64,000 nt of DNA from Glaciecola sp048820975 (GCF_048820975.1 NZ_JBMEUF010000003.1:275238-339237); one strand, 5' to 3'. Shown: positions 17,695 to 27,263, counted from the stretch's first letter. Translations and numbers: made by a program. Notes: generated by a model from the sequence alone, not told the origin.

Positions 17695-18575
17695 TGGCAA
17701 ATTATTTTTCGATTTTATTGGTAGCAGTAAGCGCAATAACAGGCCTTGTTTGGTTAATATATGCTTTATTTGTAGCGCCTAAAAAGGAAGCGGGTGAAGC
17801 AAGCTTAGCCACAAATGAAGGGGCGAGCGCGCAATTTAATGAGTCCGCTGAAGAAATGCCGGCGCTTGTTGATTTCTGTAAGCAAATGTTCCCCATTTTC
17901 TTTGGTGTTATGGTGTTTCGTTCATTTATTTATGAGCCATTTCAAATACCATCAGGCTCTATGTTTCCAACGCTTTTAGTGGGCGATTTTTTGCTGGTAG
18001 AAAAATTTGCATACAGCTTGAAAGACCCAGTAGCAAGAAACGAAATTATTAAAACCGGTGATGTTAAGCGCGGTGAGGTGATTGTATTTAAATACCCTGA
18101 TGACCCACGTGTTGATTACATTAAGCGTGTTGTTGGCCTACCTGGCGATACAATTATTTACCAAAACAAACAAATATTTATTCAAAGCCCTTGTATTCAA
18201 GGGATGCCGTGTGATCCCCCTCGTCCAATGGGATTAAAATCTTTAGGAAAAGCTAATCCAGAAGTGCATGGCGCAGCGTATAACTTATTTACTGAGTACT
18301 TAGATGACGTAGAGCACCAAATTTTACGTAACCCAAATGCTGATCGTCGCCGCCCTGCAAAGTATGTTGTACCTGAAGGTCATTATATGGTGTTTGGTGA
18401 CAACCGCGACAATTCATTAGATAGCCGCGCATGGGGTTATGTACCTGAAGAGAACATTGTGGGGAAAGCGGTATTTGTGTGGATGAGTTTTGAGTTTGAA
18501 CGAGAAGAGTCAGATTTTTTACCTACATTCATTCCAAGCGGTGTGCGCTTTGACCGCATAGGCACAATACAGTAA
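17694..18575 (+). CDS. lepB: Signal peptidase I LepB
   Basis: Inner-membrane leader peptidase of 293 residues. Transmembrane segments are at residues ~5-27 and ~64-80. The Ser/Lys catalytic dyad is visible: Ser89 in PSGSMFPTLL and Lys144 in DYIKRVVGLPGD. The GDNRDNSLDSRAWG block is conserved. It cleaves Sec and Tat signal peptides at the periplasmic face. It overlaps lepA by one base and precedes rnc by 40 bp. Confidence 0.97.
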   Translation: MANYFSILLVAVSAITGLVWLIYALFVAPKKEAGEASLATNEGASAQFNESAEEMPALVDFCKQMFPIFFGVMVFRSFIYEPFQIPSGSMFPTLLVGDFLLVEKFAYSLKDPVARNEIIKTGDVKRGEVIVFKYPDDPRVDYIKRVVGLPGDTIIYQNKQIFIQSPCIQGMPCDPPRPMGLKSLGKANPEVHGAAYNLFTEYLDDVEHQILRNPNADRRRPAKYVVPEGHYMVFGDNRDNSLDSRAWGYVPEENIVGKAVFVWMSFEFEREESDFLPTFIPSGVRFDRIGTIQ

Positions 18576-18615
18576 AAGGGGAATATATTTCCTTTAAAGT
18601 AAACAGAGGTACGGG

Positions 18616-19293
18616 TTGATTAATCCACATATTAAATTGCTTAAGCAAATAGATTATCAATTTAAAGATGATGCGCTTCTCAAACAAGCGCTCACCCACC
18701 GAAGTGCGTCTAAAAAACACAACGAGCGTTTGGAATTTTTAGGCGATGCTGTACTTGGCCTAGTAATAGCGCAACGAGTCTACGAAAAATTTCCTGATTT
18801 ACCAGAAGGTAAACTAACGCGAATGCGTTCAAATTTGGTTAAAGGTGAAACTCTTGCCAAGGTTGCACGAGAGCTCGATTTAGGCGGCTTGATCAAATTA
18901 GGCCCCGGCGAACTAAAAAGTGGCGGGCATCGTCGTGATTCTATTTTAGCTGATGCCGTAGAAGCCATTATTGGTGCAATATATTTAGATTCAGGCCTTG
19001 AAAGTGCTACAGCAACTATTGATAAGCTGTTTGCTGAACGAATCACTAAATTAGATCCCAAAGTTCAAATAAAAGATAACAAAACACAATTGCAAGAATA
19101 CTTACAATCTCGTCAAATGGCGTTACCCGATTATCAAGTAAGCAATATTTCGGGCAAGGACCACGCTCAAACCTTCACAGTAATATGTGACGTACCCGCA
19201 CTAAAACTACAGCAAAGTGGCGAAGGCAGAAGCCGCCGTATTGCAGAGCAAGAAGCTGCAAAGTTAGTGCTAGAGAAGATAAAAAATGACTGA
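18616..19293 (+). CDS. rnc: Ribonuclease III
   Basis: A double-strand-specific endoribonuclease of 225 residues (E. coli 226) that processes rRNA precursors and structured mRNAs. The signature NERLEFLGDAVLG (residues ~36-48, acidic residues Glu40 and Asp44) binds magnesium. A second acidic block is DAVEAIIGAIYLD, and the C-terminal double-stranded RNA-binding domain spans residues ~155-222. The start is TTG preceded by AGAGGT. It overlaps era by eight bases. Confidence 0.97.
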   Translation: MINPHIKLLKQIDYQFKDDALLKQALTHRSASKKHNERLEFLGDAVLGLVIAQRVYEKFPDLPEGKLTRMRSNLVKGETLAKVARELDLGGLIKLGPGELKSGGHRRDSILADAVEAIIGAIYLDSGLESATATIDKLFAERITKLDPKVQIKDNKTQLQEYLQSRQMALPDYQVSNISGKDHAQTFTVICDVPALKLQQSGEGRSRRIAEQEAAKLVLEKIKND

Positions 19294-20188
19294 ACAATTT
19301 TGTGGCATGATAGCCATAGTAGGGCGACCTAACGTAGGTAAATCTACAATATTAAATAGAATACTCGGGCAAAAGGTAAGCATTACCTCGCGCAAGCCTC
19401 AAACCACTCGCCATAGAATTATGGGTATTGATACCCTAGATAATCGACAAGCAGTATACGTAGATACGCCAGGGCTTCACGCTGACGAACGCCGAGCAAT
19501 AAACCGTTTAATGAACAAAGCGGCCGCAAGTTCGTTTGCCGATGTTAACCTAGTATTGTTTGTGGTTGAGGGTACGCGCTGGACTGACGATGACGACTTA
19601 GTGCTTGATAAAATAAAACAATCGGGCAAAGAATGTTGGTTGGTAGTCAACAAAATTGACAAAGTGCCTGAACAAGGTGAGTTACTTGATTGCTTAAAAA
19701 GATTGCACGGTTTACATACATTTAAACATGTATTGCCTATTTCAGCTAAGCAAGGAAAGCAAGTAGACAACTTGCGCCAGCTCATTTTCTCACAACTACC
19801 GCCAAGTGATTTTTATTTCCCAGAAGAATACGTGACTGACCGCTCAAGCCGTTTTATGGCGGCTGAAATTATTCGCGAAAAATTAATGCGCTTTACCGGT
19901 GATGAATTACCTTATTCTGTTACTGTTGAAATAGAGCAATTTAAATTAACGTCAAGCGGTGTATACCACATTCACGGCCTAATTTTAGTTGAGCGCGCCA
20001 GTCAAAAGCCCATGATTATTGGGAAAAATGGTTCGCATATTAAAACCATGGGCGCAGAAGCTAGAAAAGACATGGAAGCCTTGTTTGATAATAAGGTATT
20101 TTTGGAGCTGTGGGTGAAAGTGAAATCTGGCTGGGCAGATGACGAACGAGCATTAAGATCCCTAGGTTACGAGGAAGATTATCGATGA
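19286..20188 (+). CDS. era: GTPase Era
   Basis: An essential GTPase of 300 residues that binds the 3' end of 16S rRNA during 30S assembly. It has the Walker A motif GRPNVGKST (residues ~13-21), DTPGLH, NKID, and a C-terminal KH domain (GKNGSHIKTMGAEARKDME). It overlaps rnc by eight bases upstream and pdxH by four (ATGA) downstream. In most gammaproteobacteria recO follows era; here pdxH takes that place. Confidence 0.97.
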   Translation: MTEQFCGMIAIVGRPNVGKSTILNRILGQKVSITSRKPQTTRHRIMGIDTLDNRQAVYVDTPGLHADERRAINRLMNKAAASSFADVNLVLFVVEGTRWTDDDDLVLDKIKQSGKECWLVVNKIDKVPEQGELLDCLKRLHGLHTFKHVLPISAKQGKQVDNLRQLIFSQLPPSDFYFPEEYVTDRSSRFMAAEIIREKLMRFTGDELPYSVTVEIEQFKLTSSGVYHIHGLILVERASQKPMIIGKNGSHIKTMGAEARKDMEALFDNKVFLELWVKVKSGWADDERALRSLGYEEDYR

Positions 20189-20826
20189 AACCCTTGCAGG
20201 ATTTTCGTAAGGAATACACGCGCGGCCGCCTAGATACTGAAGCGCTTAAGGCGAATCCCATGGATTTGTTTAAGCAATGGCTTGATGATGCGATTAAAGC
20301 TGAACTACCCGATCCTAACGCGATGACGGTAGCCACCGTAGATGAAACAGGGCAGCCTAGCCAACGTATTGTTTTGCTAAAAGATGTGAGTGACGAAGGC
20401 TTTGTTTTCTATACCAATTTAGGAAGCAGAAAGGCCAAAGAATTGGCCCACAATAGTAAGATTAGCTTACATTTTCCTTGGTATTTTTTAGAACGACAAG
20501 TACGAGTGTGTGGTACGGCAAGTTTGTTGTCTCGCAAAGATGTTGCCCGTTATTTTTTCTCACGCCCGAAAGATAGTCAACTAGGCGCCTGGGCTTCAAA
20601 ACAGAGCCAAGTTATTTCTACCCGTCAGTTATTGCTTACTCAGTTTAAGCAAATGAAAGAAAAGTTTGCACACGGAGAAATTCCTGTGCCTGACTTTTGG
20701 GGAGGATATATTGTTAGGCCGCATCAGATTGAGTTTTGGCAGGGCGGTGAGCACCGCTTGCATGACCGTTTTGAATACAACAAAAACGATAACAACGAAT
20801 GGAGCACCGCTCGCTTAATGCCTTAG
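20185..20826 (+). CDS. pdxH: Pyridoxamine/pyridoxine 5'-phosphate oxidase PdxH
   Basis: An FMN enzyme oxidising PNP and PMP to pyridoxal 5'-phosphate, the last step of de novo vitamin B6 synthesis and the salvage step. At 213 residues (E. coli 218) it has the family blocks FRKEYTRGRL, MTVATVDETGQPSQRIVLLK, FYTNLGSRKAKEL, FPWYFLERQVRV, SRPKDSQLGAW and IEFWQGGEHRLHDRF. Its ATG overlaps the era stop by four bases, so it is translationally coupled to rnc-era. This is unusual: the position normally holds recO, followed by pdxJ, whose product acts just upstream of PdxH in the same pathway. Confidence 0.97.
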   Translation: MKPLQDFRKEYTRGRLDTEALKANPMDLFKQWLDDAIKAELPDPNAMTVATVDETGQPSQRIVLLKDVSDEGFVFYTNLGSRKAKELAHNSKISLHFPWYFLERQVRVCGTASLLSRKDVARYFFSRPKDSQLGAWASKQSQVISTRQLLLTQFKQMKEKFAHGEIPVPDFWGGYIVRPHQIEFWQGGEHRLHDRFEYNKNDNNEWSTARLMP

Positions 20827-20875
20827 CTTAAGTGACTTGCTTTTATATTCGTAAATGAAATGGCAATAAGGGTGA

Positions 20876-21715
20876 ATGAGTATGATAGACAGTCATTGCC
20901 ATTTCGATTTAAGCGCATTTGATAACAAACGTAACAACACTCTGATTGAATGCGCAAAAGCAGGCGTGACCCGTTTGCTAGTTCCCGGTTTAAGTATTGC
21001 ACAATTTCCTAAGCTCATTGAATTGAGTGAAGAACGTCAGCGAACTAGCAAAGCAGAACAAGAAAATTTCCCTCAATTAGCACTTCCTCATATTGATATA
21101 GCCTTAGGTTTACACCCCTATTTTATGGGAGAGTTAAATAATAACGAACTTCACCATCAGCATAAGCAGTTATTGGAGTTAGGCGCAAAGTACAAAGACA
21201 AAATTGTGGCAGTGGGTGAATGCGGTTTAGATGCTAGCTTGGCTTTACCAATGGGCTATCAAGAACACGTGTTCAAGCAACAAATTGAGCTTGCACAATC
21301 GTTAAATAAACCGCTTATTGTGCATCATAGAAAGTCGCACAACGAGCTTATTCGCTTAATAAAGAACGCTAGGTTTAAACAGGGCGGTGTTATCCATGCA
21401 TTCAGCGGCAGTGAGCATATTGCTAACACCTATATTGATTTAGGTTTTAAATTAGGCGTGGGGGGCACCATAACATATGAACGAGCCGTGAAAACGCGCC
21501 ATACTATTTCGCAAACCCCAATTGAGCACCTTTTGCTTGAAACTGATGCGCCCGACATGCCAATACAAGGCTATCAAGGACAAATGAATACACCCGCAAG
21601 GCTGCCTCTTGTTGCAAGTGCTCTGGCGTGTTTACAAGGCTGTGAGGTTAGCGAAGTGGTTTCTCAAACTACCATCAACTATTCAAATACTTTTTTAGCC
21701 ACCGAGGCAAACTAA
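20876..21715 (+). CDS. yjjV: TatD-family metal-dependent hydrolase, YjjV-like
   Basis: A TIM-barrel metallohydrolase of 279 residues. The N-terminal metal ligands are in DSHCHFD. GECGLDA, HHRKSH, HAFSGS and LLETDAPDMPIQGYQGQ give the remaining ligands; the last block matches YjjV more closely than TatD or YcfH. Family members show 3'-5' exonuclease or DNase activity. It begins 50 bp after pdxH and converges on mtfA with seven bases between the stops. Confidence 0.9.
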   Translation: MSMIDSHCHFDLSAFDNKRNNTLIECAKAGVTRLLVPGLSIAQFPKLIELSEERQRTSKAEQENFPQLALPHIDIALGLHPYFMGELNNNELHHQHKQLLELGAKYKDKIVAVGECGLDASLALPMGYQEHVFKQQIELAQSLNKPLIVHHRKSHNELIRLIKNARFKQGGVIHAFSGSEHIANTYIDLGFKLGVGGTITYERAVKTRHTISQTPIEHLLLETDAPDMPIQGYQGQMNTPARLPLVASALACLQGCEVSEVVSQTTINYSNTFLATEAN

Positions 21716-21722
21716 GTATCGT

Positions 21723-22544
21723 TTACCAACTTACCGGATCGACTCGGTAAAATATAGACAACTGCTCATAAAGCTTAGGTTCTTCGCGATGAAGCTCACG
21801 AGACTTTTCAAAAAAGACTTCGCTTGCCACGGCAAAAAATTCCGCAGGATTTGTCGCGCCGTAATAATCAAATATTGACGGCGAATTATAATGGGCTTCG
21901 CGCTGCAGTTTTTCAAAGCCCTGAGACAACACACTTGACCATGTTTGGTAGTTTTGGTCTTTTCCAAGAATAGGCGCACCATTGGCATGTCCATCTTCTT
22001 GGTCAAGTTGATGAGCAAATTCATGGATCACAACGTTGTGCCCGTCTTTAACATCACGCGCGCCTTCAACCGTATCTTGCCATGACAACACTACCTTGCC
22101 ATATCCCCATGATTCTCCAGCCATGGCTAACTGCTGGCTTTCTTCTGTACCATTTGCGTGCATGGTGCTGTGCTGTTTAGTAAAAGCCCTAGGATAAATC
22201 AAAATGGTACGTAACTTAGGGTAGTAGTCGGTCTTTCTGTTTAGCAATAACAAGCATGCTTGCGCCGCAATAGTCACTTTAATTTCATCATTAATTTGCA
22301 CGCCATTAATACCAATAAAACGCTTTTCAGCAATAAACACTTGAATATGTTGCTTCAGCTGTAGCTGTAAATGGGCTGGCATATTTCGAAAATAGGGCAT
22401 ACGCCTTTGTAAAATTTCACGCCATGGCTTTGTGAATACGCGTTTTTTCACCTTGCTGCGTTTGTATTCTCGCCAGTATGGCTTGCCTAAAATAAGCGTA
22501 ATAATAACAATAGCGATAAATATGGGGATAAGGTATGTGTGCAT
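21723..22544 (-). CDS. mtfA: MtfA-like zinc metallopeptidase
   Basis: A protein of 273 residues with the gluzincin-like site HEFAHQLD (HExxH) and a downstream GATNPAEFFAVASEVFFE supplying the third ligand Glu. These are hallmarks of MtfA/YeeI. MtfA is an aminopeptidase that in E. coli binds Mlc and so derepresses glucose uptake. Unlike E. coli MtfA, this protein begins with a clear transmembrane segment (residues ~4-20), so it is probably anchored to the inner membrane with a cytoplasmic catalytic domain. Single gene; ATG at 22544. Confidence 0.9.
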   Translation of the reverse strand: MHTYLIPIFIAIVIITLILGKPYWREYKRSKVKKRVFTKPWREILQRRMPYFRNMPAHLQLQLKQHIQVFIAEKRFIGINGVQINDEIKVTIAAQACLLLLNRKTDYYPKLRTILIYPRAFTKQHSTMHANGTEESQQLAMAGESWGYGKVVLSWQDTVEGARDVKDGHNVVIHEFAHQLDQEDGHANGAPILGKDQNYQTWSSVLSQGFEKLQREAHYNSPSIFDYYGATNPAEFFAVASEVFFEKSRELHREEPKLYEQLSIFYRVDPVSW

Positions 22545-22638
22545 TAGGTGTGCAAAAACTTACAATAAATGAGACTGTATAAGATCTTGGTGCGCAGGCG
22601 ATTAAATCAAGGGGAAAGAGGCGAATTTAGACGCCACT

Positions 22639-23892
22639 CTATCGTCTTCGGCGTGGTTTTCTATTATCTTTGCCAGAAAGTGCTTTGTTTCTTAATGATT
22701 TTTTTGATGGCTTGCGTTTGTTTTGTTCTTGCTCAATCGCATCTTGTGAAGGTTCAAAACCCTCTAACCATTGGGGCATAAAATTTATGCCAAGCAATTT
22801 TTCAATGTCTTTTAATAAATATTGTTCTTTGCTTGCTACCAACGATACCGCTAAGCCCGCCGCGCCAGCACGGCCAGTTCTTCCTATTCTATGGATATAG
22901 TCTTCAGCGTTATAGGGAAGTTCATGGTTTACCACATATTCAAGCTGTTCAATATCAATCCCTCGTGCGGCAACGTCGGTGGCAACTAAAGCACGTATTT
23001 TTCTCTCTTTAAAATCAGCTAACACACGCTCTCGAGCGCCTTGTGATTTATCACCGTGAATAGATTGCGCAGTGATACCGTCTTTCTTCATTTCTTTAGC
23101 AAGTTCGTCAGCCCCTATTTTAGTGCGCGTAAACACTAAAACCTGATGCCAATTTCTTGAGCCAATTAAATAAGACAAGGCCGCACTTTTTTGGGCTTTA
23201 TCAACTTGATAAATAGTTTGTTCGACTTTATCAGCGCTAGCGTTGCGGTTATCAACTTCAACAAGCTTTGCCTTGGTCATAAACAGATTGCTAAACCCGG
23301 TGATTTCCTTATTTAAGGTCGCTGAAAATAAAAGCGTTTGTTTATTTTGCGGTAAGTAAGGCAATATGCGCTTTATATCAGGCATAAAGCCCATGTCGAG
23401 CATTCTGTCGGCCTCATCAAGTACCCACGCTTTGACATCATCTAAATGAATAAGTTGCTTAAAAAGCAGCTCAAGCAACCTTCCTGGTGTGGCAACGAGT
23501 ACCTCGCAACCAGCGCTTAGCTTTTCAATTTGCGGATTGATACTTGCACCGCCATATGTCGCCACGCATTGTATAGACGAGCCTGTACTATATTCTACAA
23601 AACTGGAATGTACCTGTTGCGCAAGCTCCCGTGTGGGGGTTAATACCAATACTTTAATGCCAGGGAGGGGATGGTTATCAGCGTTTGTAATAAGGTCATG
23701 CAATAACGGCAATGCAAAGGCTGCCGTTTTACCCGTGCCCGTTTGTGCACCCGCCATAATGTCATGCTTGTTCATCACTAGCGGGATAGCTGCAGTCTGA
23801 ATAGGTGTTGGCGTGTTGTAAGCTTTTTTGTGCAGAGCACTAAGGAGCTTAGGGTGCAAACCTAATGACTGAAACGACATGGTAATACTCAC
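22639..23892 (-). CDS. rhlE: DEAD-box RNA helicase, RhlE-like
   Basis: An ATP-dependent RNA helicase of 417 residues. It has a Q motif (TPIQTAAIP), Walker A AQTGTGKTAAFA, PTRELAQQ, DEAD in VLDEADRMLDMGF, SAT, and the C-terminal HRIGRTGRAG. The tail is Arg/Lys-rich (KPSKKSLRNKALSG... ending RRRR), typical of RhlE proteins acting on ribosome assembly or RNA decay. It is transcribed divergently from a second, similar helicase across 278 bp. Confidence 0.93.
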   Translation of the reverse strand: MSITMSFQSLGLHPKLLSALHKKAYNTPTPIQTAAIPLVMNKHDIMAGAQTGTGKTAAFALPLLHDLITNADNHPLPGIKVLVLTPTRELAQQVHSSFVEYSTGSSIQCVATYGGASINPQIEKLSAGCEVLVATPGRLLELLFKQLIHLDDVKAWVLDEADRMLDMGFMPDIKRILPYLPQNKQTLLFSATLNKEITGFSNLFMTKAKLVEVDNRNASADKVEQTIYQVDKAQKSAALSYLIGSRNWHQVLVFTRTKIGADELAKEMKKDGITAQSIHGDKSQGARERVLADFKERKIRALVATDVAARGIDIEQLEYVVNHELPYNAEDYIHRIGRTGRAGAAGLAVSLVASKEQYLLKDIEKLLGINFMPQWLEGFEPSQDAIEQEQNKRKPSKKSLRNKALSGKDNRKPRRRR

Positions 23893-24074
23893 TTACATTA
23901 GCTAGAAAAAAACGCGCCAAGTATATCATTTATGACCAATAGGGCTAGTTGTATTCGTTTAGAGTAAGCGTGCTAACGGTTTTTTTTACTGCCTGTTTTA
24001 TAAACAATTCGTGATAGAGTGAAGTATTGTGCAGAAAAACGCCAATTAGTTTCGCCTAACGGGCCAAAATACTG

Positions 24075-24080
24075 TATATT
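24075..24080 (+). promoter_or_regulatory. Possible -10 element of the plus-strand helicase gene
   Basis: TATATT followed by a CCGCCC discriminator lies ~90 bp upstream of the helicase ATG, which would give a leader of about 80 bases. No good -35 is seen (TTCGCC at 18 bp). Long leaders are common in cold-induced helicase genes, but no cold-box can be claimed. Confidence 0.25.
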
Positions 24081-24170
24081 CCGCCCTCATTTTTTAACTG
24101 TAGCTTGGTTTTTTGCTTTATTATTCACTAAACCACTGCAAAACTTTACGCCAGTTACAGAGGACTTTTT

Positions 24171-25421
24171 ATGAAATTTTCTACCTTATCATTAGCCGAA
24201 CCCTTACATCGTGCAATAGAAGCTTGCGGGTATACCGATATGACCCCCGTGCAAGAACAAAGCATACCCAAAGCGCGTAAAGGCCGTGATTTGCTCGTTC
24301 ATGCGCAAACTGGAACAGGCAAAACCGCCGCCTTTGCATTGCCAATTTTACAGCAGATGCTAGATAAGCAATTACCTTGCGTACCAGGCCGACCAAGCGC
24401 TCTTATTTTAACGCCAACACGAGAGTTAGCCGAGCAACTATGCGACACCATTTCGGCTTACGCTCAATTTACACCATTAAGCGTTACGGCATTGTATGGT
24501 GGCGTTAAAATGGGCGGGCAAGCGAATAAGTTAAAAGCCGGTGTTGATATTCTTATTTCAACGCCTGGGCGTTTATTAGAGCACATGGCCCTAAATAACG
24601 TGACCTTAGCCGGCGCAGAATTTGTGGTACTTGATGAAGCTGACAGAATGTTAGATATGGGCTTTATTGCCGATGTGCAAAATATATTTCAACATACCGC
24701 TAAGCAACGTCAAACCTTATTGTTTTCTGCAACAAGTTCAGGTGCGGTAAATGAATTGTGTCATAGCATATTGCGCAATCATCAAGAAATTCGTGTTAGT
24801 AAAGCGAATGCTACGGCAGATACCGTTAACCATGTAATGTATCCGGTGGAAGAGTCGCGTAAAATTGCACTTTTTAACACCTTATTGAAAGAGCAAAACT
24901 GGTTTCAAGTATTAGTGTTTACCGCTACTAAAGAACAAGCTGATAAATTAATGGCCAGCCTTAAGCAAAGTAAAGTCGATGCTGCTGTTTGCCATGGTGA
25001 TAAAAGCCAAGGGTCTCGCCGCCGCGCCTTAGCTGATTTTAAGTCAGCTAAGTTGCAGGTGTTAATTGCTACTGAAGTAGCTGCTCGAGGGCTTGATATT
25101 CAAGGGCTTGATTACGTGGTTAACTTTAACTTACCTTATTTACCTGAAGACTACGTGCATAGAATTGGCCGAACAGGGCGTGCGGGCAATAAAGGGAATG
25201 CTATATCGTTTGTTAGCCGAGAAGAAGAACGCACTGTGAGCCGTATTGAAGGCCTAATTGGGACCAGCATTCAACGGGTGGTTAAACGTGGGTTTGAAGT
25301 AAGTGACCGCCAAAGCTTATTGAAAAGTATTTCTAAAAATGGCCGTCCAAGCCGCAGTAATAAAGCTACGCGCACTCGTATAACAGGTGATAGCTTAAGC
25401 GCTAGAAAGGGCCGTAAATAA
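24171..25421 (+). CDS. DEAD-box RNA helicase, second RhlE-like paralogue
   Basis: A helicase of 416 residues with all DEAD-box motifs: TPVQEQSIP, AQTGTGKTAAFA, PTRELAEQL, VLDEADRMLDMGF, SATSSG, ARGLDIQGLDYV and HRIGRTGRAG. The basic C-terminus (GRPSRSNKATRTR) should bind RNA. It resembles the divergent neighbour in length and motif text, so the two are probably ancient paralogues or members of neighbouring subfamilies. The ATG follows AGAGGAC. Likely roles are ribosome assembly or RNA remodelling at low temperature; the specific partner is unknown. Confidence 0.92.
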   Translation: MKFSTLSLAEPLHRAIEACGYTDMTPVQEQSIPKARKGRDLLVHAQTGTGKTAAFALPILQQMLDKQLPCVPGRPSALILTPTRELAEQLCDTISAYAQFTPLSVTALYGGVKMGGQANKLKAGVDILISTPGRLLEHMALNNVTLAGAEFVVLDEADRMLDMGFIADVQNIFQHTAKQRQTLLFSATSSGAVNELCHSILRNHQEIRVSKANATADTVNHVMYPVEESRKIALFNTLLKEQNWFQVLVFTATKEQADKLMASLKQSKVDAAVCHGDKSQGSRRRALADFKSAKLQVLIATEVAARGLDIQGLDYVVNFNLPYLPEDYVHRIGRTGRAGNKGNAISFVSREEERTVSRIEGLIGTSIQRVVKRGFEVSDRQSLLKSISKNGRPSRSNKATRTRITGDSLSARKGRK

Positions 25422-25441
25422 AGAAGAGTAAATAGTACGGT

Positions 25442-26044
25442 TCAAGTAGGCCAAGCGCTACTTGGATCGTGTCCTTTTTTAATGCGATAGCCTTCACGCA
25501 TTTTATAAAATAAGCGCGTTGCCAAACCTGCACAAATAATACTTAGAATAACAATTAAGATGGTTTGCGACATTTGATTGCGGTTAAATGAACGGTGATG
25601 ATGCGTCACGGCTTGCTTATCTAAAACCAATTTGATGTAGCCAATAAGTTCACCGTTAATAACAATATCTTCAACAAATACTAGCGGCTCAATTTCTTGC
25701 TGGCGCATAATATCAAGCACACTTAAGGCTGTTTCTTGTTGCGCATATCGCACGCCAAATTGATTAAACAGCACGGCATCTTGTACAAACACCCCTTGAT
25801 TAACCAATTCAATATATTGCGCGAGCAAGTCTTCATCTTCACTAGCTAGTGGGGCAGCAACTAATTTGGCAGCTTGTTGCGTTAAACTTCTGCCCACCTG
25901 CTCTGATTCAACAGAGTACCACTGGTTTGCATTGCGCTCGTGCATTAAATACAAGTTTACAGCAATAGCCACACACGCAAGCAGCAATATCAGGGTAGAT
26001 ATACGCTTAAATATTGAATAATTGTGGGTAACGTTTTTTTGCAT
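25442..26044 (-). CDS. smp: Smp/AhpA (YtjB)-family membrane protein
   Basis: A protein of 200 residues with an N-terminal transmembrane helix (~13-34), a periplasmic domain of about 115 residues (SEQVGRSLTQQAAKLVAAPLAS, then a VQDAVLFNQFGVRYAQ block), a second transmembrane helix (~160-177) and a short basic cytoplasmic tail. This is the plan of the Smp/AhpA family found divergent to serB in gammaproteobacteria. The periplasmic part resembles a small sensor domain. In Aggregatibacter-type work the family was tied to virulence and hemolysin; the molecular function is unknown. Divergent to serB, as in E. coli (ytjB|serB). Confidence 0.85.
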   Translation of the reverse strand: MQKNVTHNYSIFKRISTLILLLACVAIAVNLYLMHERNANQWYSVESEQVGRSLTQQAAKLVAAPLASEDEDLLAQYIELVNQGVFVQDAVLFNQFGVRYAQQETALSVLDIMRQQEIEPLVFVEDIVINGELIGYIKLVLDKQAVTHHHRSFNRNQMSQTILIVILSIICAGLATRLFYKMREGYRIKKGHDPSSAWPT

Positions 26045-26200
26045 AAAAGCCTAATTTATTGCACAAATTGCCCTAGCTTGTGTTATCTGACCATAGTGTA
26101 AAAACGGATATTTGCCAAGCACTTGTTTACAGTGAACATGAAATAGGTATTATGTTCGTCCTATAAAAGAACCTGCTTTTCACCTTTGTTGGAGCTAATT

Positions 26201-27253
26201 TTGTTATCGCCTGAAAACCCATTATCAGTAGGCTTTTCGCCTGAAACTTCGCATCAAACCGCCTTGCTTATTGAGCTTTTAAATCGAACTGATTCAACAT
26301 TACAATTTACACCAGAAAAGCAGTGGGAACTACTTGCAAAAGCACATGCACCTGCTCAGCATTTTGCTACAAGTGAAGCCATGGTGGTGGTGGGTCAAGC
26401 CATTAATATTTCTAGCTTAAATGCAATGATTAAGCAGTACTTTCCAAGCGTTAACGTATTTACTTTTTCTCTTCATCCTTTGCACAAAGAGTTTGCCCAA
26501 CAAGCCGTTATAGTTAACTTACACCATAGTGGTACAGATTCACTGCTAAGTACCTCTTATTTAAGTGAGATATCAACGGCGTTTTTTGTAGATTGCTTCG
26601 CGGTGAGTCAGGTAGATTTAAAGCAAGCGGGCTTGCTTGTTATGGACATGGACTCAACCATCATCAATATGGAATGTATTGATGAAATAGCAGCGCTAGC
26701 TGGCGTGGGCGAAAAGGTAAGCGAATTAACTGAACGAGCTATGCGCGGTGAGCTTGATTTTAACCAAAGCTTATTTGCTAGGGTAGATTGCTTAAAAGGA
26801 ATCGAAGTTGATGCACTCGCTTCATTAAAAGCGCGTTTACCGGTAAATCCCGGTTTCGCAAAAACCATGCGAATATTGCAAGCCAATGGTTGGCAAACGG
26901 TCATCGCTTCAGGCGGCTTTACCTATTTTGCTAATTATTTAAAAGAGACCTTTGAGTTAAGCGAAGCGTTTAGTAATACCCTAGGCATAAATGGCAGCAC
27001 CTTAAATGGCACCGTTGAAGGTGACATTGTAAACGGTGAAATGAAGCGTAGCATTTTATTAGAGCAACAGCGCATTCATGCAATTAAAGAGCAACAAACA
27101 GTGGCTATTGGTGATGGTGCTAATGACTTACTCATGATGGAAGCCGCTCAACTGGGCGTAGCGTATAAAGCCAAGCCGAAGGTAAAGGCGCAGGCTGATG
27201 CAAGTATTCAATATTGCGGCTTTGAGGGGCTACTTTACTGCTTAAAACAGTGA
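26201..27253 (+). CDS. serB: Phosphoserine phosphatase SerB
   Basis: A HAD-family enzyme hydrolysing phosphoserine to serine. The catalytic DMDST motif has its two aspartates at residues 149 and 151; CIDEIAALAGVGEKVSELTERAMRG-type blocks, ASGGFTYF and GDGANDLLMM complete the active site. The ~140-residue N-terminal part corresponds to the regulatory extension of gammaproteobacterial SerB. The longest frame starts with TTG at 26186, but the TTG at 26201 has GGAG six bases upstream and is preferred (350 residues). It converges on the PilZ-domain gene with ten bases between the stops. Confidence 0.95.
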   Translation: MLSPENPLSVGFSPETSHQTALLIELLNRTDSTLQFTPEKQWELLAKAHAPAQHFATSEAMVVVGQAINISSLNAMIKQYFPSVNVFTFSLHPLHKEFAQQAVIVNLHHSGTDSLLSTSYLSEISTAFFVDCFAVSQVDLKQAGLLVMDMDSTIINMECIDEIAALAGVGEKVSELTERAMRGELDFNQSLFARVDCLKGIEVDALASLKARLPVNPGFAKTMRILQANGWQTVIASGGFTYFANYLKETFELSEAFSNTLGINGSTLNGTVEGDIVNGEMKRSILLEQQRIHAIKEQQTVAIGDGANDLLMMEAAQLGVAYKAKPKVKAQADASIQYCGFEGLLYCLKQ

Positions 27254-27263
27254 AGTACATACG

